Of a stretch of DNA of 7,558 nt, positions 5,730-7,558 are shown piece after piece. The stretch's first letter is position 1. Each line of letters opens with the position of its first letter. A model generated the notes under the pieces. That model had not been told where the DNA came from. It did no database searches and saw only the letters and a list, made by a program, of their open reading frames with translations. The position numbers and the translations under genes were made by a program. Source of the DNA: Syntrophomonas sp. UBA5288 (GTDB lineage: Bacteria > Bacillota > Syntrophomonadia > Syntrophomonadales > Syntrophomonadaceae); NCBI GenBank assembly GCA_002408445.1, contig DHSK01000161.1, positions 1 through 7,558 of the forward strand, written 5' to 3'.

Positions 5730-6416
5730 ATGAATTTTGATTTATCCCCGGCATGGATTTCTATCAAAGTAACTTTTATCGCAACTATCATCGTCTTTTT
5801 TCTGGGACTTTCCATAGCATGGTGGATGACCAATTATAGAGGCAGGTGGCAGGGATTGCTGGACGGGATCTTCACCCTGCCTCTTGTCCTCCCTCCAACC
5901 GTGGCAGGTTTTGGCATCCTATTATTGATCGGTAAACATGGCCCAGTCGGCAAATTTCTGGACCTGTTCGGCGTAAATATAATTTTTTCGTGGTATGCGG
6001 CAGTCATAGCATCAGTAGTAGTCGCATTTCCCCTGATGTATAAAACCTCGAAAGGTGCTTTCGAACAAATCGATGTCAATATTCTCAATGCCGCCAGGAC
6101 TTTGGGGGGTTCAGAATGGAAGGTATTCTGGCGCGTATCAGTCCCCCTGGCCTGGCCCGGCATAGCAGCGGCCACCGCTCTTTCCTTTGCCAGGTCAATG
6201 GGCGAATTTGGCGCCACCCTGATGGTGGCGGGAAGTATTCCCGGCCAAACGCAAACGATACCAATTGCTATTTATTTCGCCACCTTGGGCGGCGACATGA
6301 GAGTCGCCTTAATCTGGGTACTGATTATTCTCGCTATTTCCCTGACCGTCATTGTATTGATGAATTATTGGAATAGCGCCCAAAGCAAATTAAAACTTGG
6401 CGCCGGGAGGAAATAA
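5730..6416 (+). CDS. modB: Molybdate ABC transporter permease ModB
   Basis: The 228 residues match the usual ModB length. Hydrophobic segments lie at about 10-32, 45-68, 85-104, 143-153 and 190-213. The permease EAA loop that docks on the ATPase is at about 120-145 (NAARTLGGSEWKVFWRVSVP). It is followed by RSMGEFGATLMVAG (155-168), a signature of molybdate/sulfate permeases. Early TLPLVLPPTVAGFG (49-62) is also typical of ModB. Two copies should form the channel, fed by the ModA upstream and driven by the ModC downstream. The ATG at 5730 has GGAG (5718-5721) 8 nt upstream. No terminator separates it from modA, and its stop lies one base before the modC start, so translation is probably coupled. 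Confidence 0.95.
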   Translation: MNFDLSPAWISIKVTFIATIIVFFLGLSIAWWMTNYRGRWQGLLDGIFTLPLVLPPTVAGFGILLLIGKHGPVGKFLDLFGVNIIFSWYAAVIASVVVAFPLMYKTSKGAFEQIDVNILNAARTLGGSEWKVFWRVSVPLAWPGIAAATALSFARSMGEFGATLMVAGSIPGQTQTIPIAIYFATLGGDMRVALIWVLIILAISLTVIVLMNYWNSAQSKLKLGAGRK

Positions 6417-6417
6417 T

Positions 6418-7485
6418 ATGGGATTATATATAGACATCAAAAAAAAGCTGCCCGGCTTCAGTTTTCAGGTCAAGCTGGCCTGCGATCAGGGCATCATTGG
6501 GATATTGGGTGCTTCCGGTTCGGGAAAGAGCATGCTTTTGAACTGTATTGCCGGACTGATTAATCCTGACGAAGGCAAAATCATCCTGAATAAAAAAACC
6601 TTTTACGATTCCACCCAAAAAATAAATCTGGCCCCGAGAGATAGAAAGGCTGGTTTTTTATTTCAAAATTATGCCCTGTTCCCTCACCTGACGATTGCCG
6701 AAAATATTGCTTTTGGTCTGGACGCATTATCTAAACCAGATAAAAATAACAAAGTAGTTGAATTGATGGAACGCTTTCATCTGGCCGGTATGGAAAAACG
6801 CTATCCGGCTCAAATCTCGGGAGGGCAGCAGCAGCGAGTAGCGCTGGCCCGGGCACTGGCCGTTGAACCCGAAATTCTGCTGCTGGACGAGCCTTTTTCC
6901 GCTCTGGATAATCATCTGAAAGTTCACATGATGAAGGAAATGCTGGCCTCACTCCAAGAATTTCAGGGAAATACCCTGTTTGTTACCCACAATATAGAGG
7001 AAGCCTATCGCCTGTGCGACCATATCGCGGTGTTAAATGCCGGCAGGGTCGAGACGTTAGGCCTAAAGGAAGAAATATTTCAAAATCCGGCGTCACTGGA
7101 AACAGCCAAAATCACGGGATGTAAAAATATTGCCCCCGCCATGCGCCAATCGGAGCATATTATTGAGGTCCCGGATTGGGACATACAGGTCAAAACCAGT
7201 ATGAAAATCGAGCAAGAGCAAGGCTTTACCGGCATAAGAGCAAATCATATAAAATTGGCGGACGCCATCTGCCGGGAAAACTGTTTTTCCGTATGGATCG
7301 CAGATGAAAGCGAAGCACCATTTCGCACCACGCTTTATCTCAAAATCGGATCCCCACCATTTAAATTGGATGATTTTCATATTCAATGGGAAGTAAGCAA
7401 AGATCAACGGGATATGATTAAAAATCTCCCACCGCCCATCAAGATATATATGGATCCAAAAGATGTTTTTTTTGTTCCAAATTGA
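6418..7485 (+). CDS. modC: Molybdate ABC transporter ATP-binding protein ModC
   Basis: The protein has 355 residues. The ATG at 6418 is chosen over an in-frame TTG at 6397 because GGAGG (6406-6410) lies 7 nt before the ATG and the TTG would sit inside modB. All ABC ATPase elements are present: Walker A GASGSGKS (31-38), Q-loop Q83 in FQNYALFPH, signature SGGQQQR (134-140), Walker B ILLLDEP (153-159), D-loop SALD (161-164) and H-loop H191. The C-terminal part, about 230-355, starts ITGCKNI and contains GFTGIRANHIKLAD, a TOBE-like regulatory segment. It does not read as the E. coli-type Mop domain, and similar tails occur in clostridial ModC proteins. It hydrolyses ATP on the inner face of the ModB dimer to import molybdate. 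Confidence 0.94.
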   Translation: MGLYIDIKKKLPGFSFQVKLACDQGIIGILGASGSGKSMLLNCIAGLINPDEGKIILNKKTFYDSTQKINLAPRDRKAGFLFQNYALFPHLTIAENIAFGLDALSKPDKNNKVVELMERFHLAGMEKRYPAQISGGQQQRVALARALAVEPEILLLDEPFSALDNHLKVHMMKEMLASLQEFQGNTLFVTHNIEEAYRLCDHIAVLNAGRVETLGLKEEIFQNPASLETAKITGCKNIAPAMRQSEHIIEVPDWDIQVKTSMKIEQEQGFTGIRANHIKLADAICRENCFSVWIADESEAPFRTTLYLKIGSPPFKLDDFHIQWEVSKDQRDMIKNLPPPIKIYMDPKDVFFVPN

Positions 7486-7535
7486 GATTTTTGCATAATT
7501 AACTTTTTCCTATGATTTAGCAGTAACTTTGCGAA

Positions 7536-7558
7536 TGTCATCCTGAGGCAAGGCCGAA
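7536..7558 (+). repeat. Start of a dispersed TGTCATCCTGAGG-type intergenic repeat (cut by right edge)
   Basis: The last 23 bases begin TGTCATCCTGAGG and end GGCCGAA. This strongly resembles one arm of the widespread short palindromic intergenic repeats of the form GTCATCCTGAG...CGAAGGATCT found in many copies in several bacterial phyla. Only one arm is in the window. No clear intrinsic terminator is visible between modC and it, so the repeat could serve as the 3' structure of the operon. The identification is from memory of the motif, not from a search. Confidence 0.5.

Noticed and set aside
6397..6417. Earlier TTG start for modC
   Set aside because: It would overlap the end of modB and swallow the GGAGG site that is ideally spaced for the ATG at 6418.

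Overview
The window most resembles a low-to-mid GC Firmicute of the Clostridia / Peptococcaceae type. This is an inference from strong AGGAGG-type ribosome-binding sites, use of GTG and TTG starts, secreted proteins with 'stalk' (copper-amine-oxidase N-terminal-like) domains, a DegV protein, and DUF4163/DUF3298 architecture. No rRNA, tRNA, CRISPR array, transposase or phage gene is visible.

Layout, left to right. (1) Positions 1-1064, minus strand: a secreted stalk-domain + DUF4163/DUF3298 protein whose C-terminus is cut by the left edge. (2) 1162-2001, minus: a DegV-family fatty-acid-binding protein, probably transcribed toward the first gene. (3) 2002-2399: a long divergent gap with a likely degV promoter, a cluster of overlapping hairpins that looks like a structured RNA leader, and a palindrome just before the next gene. 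(4) 2400-2876, plus: a PaaI-like hotdog thioesterase with a TTG start and a degenerate active-site loop. (5) 2974-4152, minus and convergent with it: a family III CoA-transferase-fold protein whose residues fit alpha-methylacyl-CoA racemase better than a CoA-transferase. (6) 4153-4561: an AT-rich divergent gap with back-to-back promoter candidates, direct repeats and palindromes. (7) 4562-7485, plus: a compact modABC molybdate ABC transporter operon. (8) 7486-7558: the 3' flank, ending in the start of what looks like a dispersed intergenic repeat.

How the genes fit together. modA, modB and modC form one operon for high-affinity uptake of molybdate (possibly tungstate): substrate-binding protein, membrane permease and ATPase. 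The unusual point is that ModA carries an N-terminal stalk domain of about 115 residues between its signal peptide and the binding domain and has no lipobox cysteine, so it may be held at the cell surface differently from a typical Gram-positive binding lipoprotein. The thioesterase, the racemase-like protein and DegV all point to acyl-CoA or fatty-acid handling, but they lie on different strands and are not one operon. No complete new defence or mobile system is visible. The best candidates for something undescribed are the stalk-ModA fusion and the putative RNA leader at about 2141-2281.
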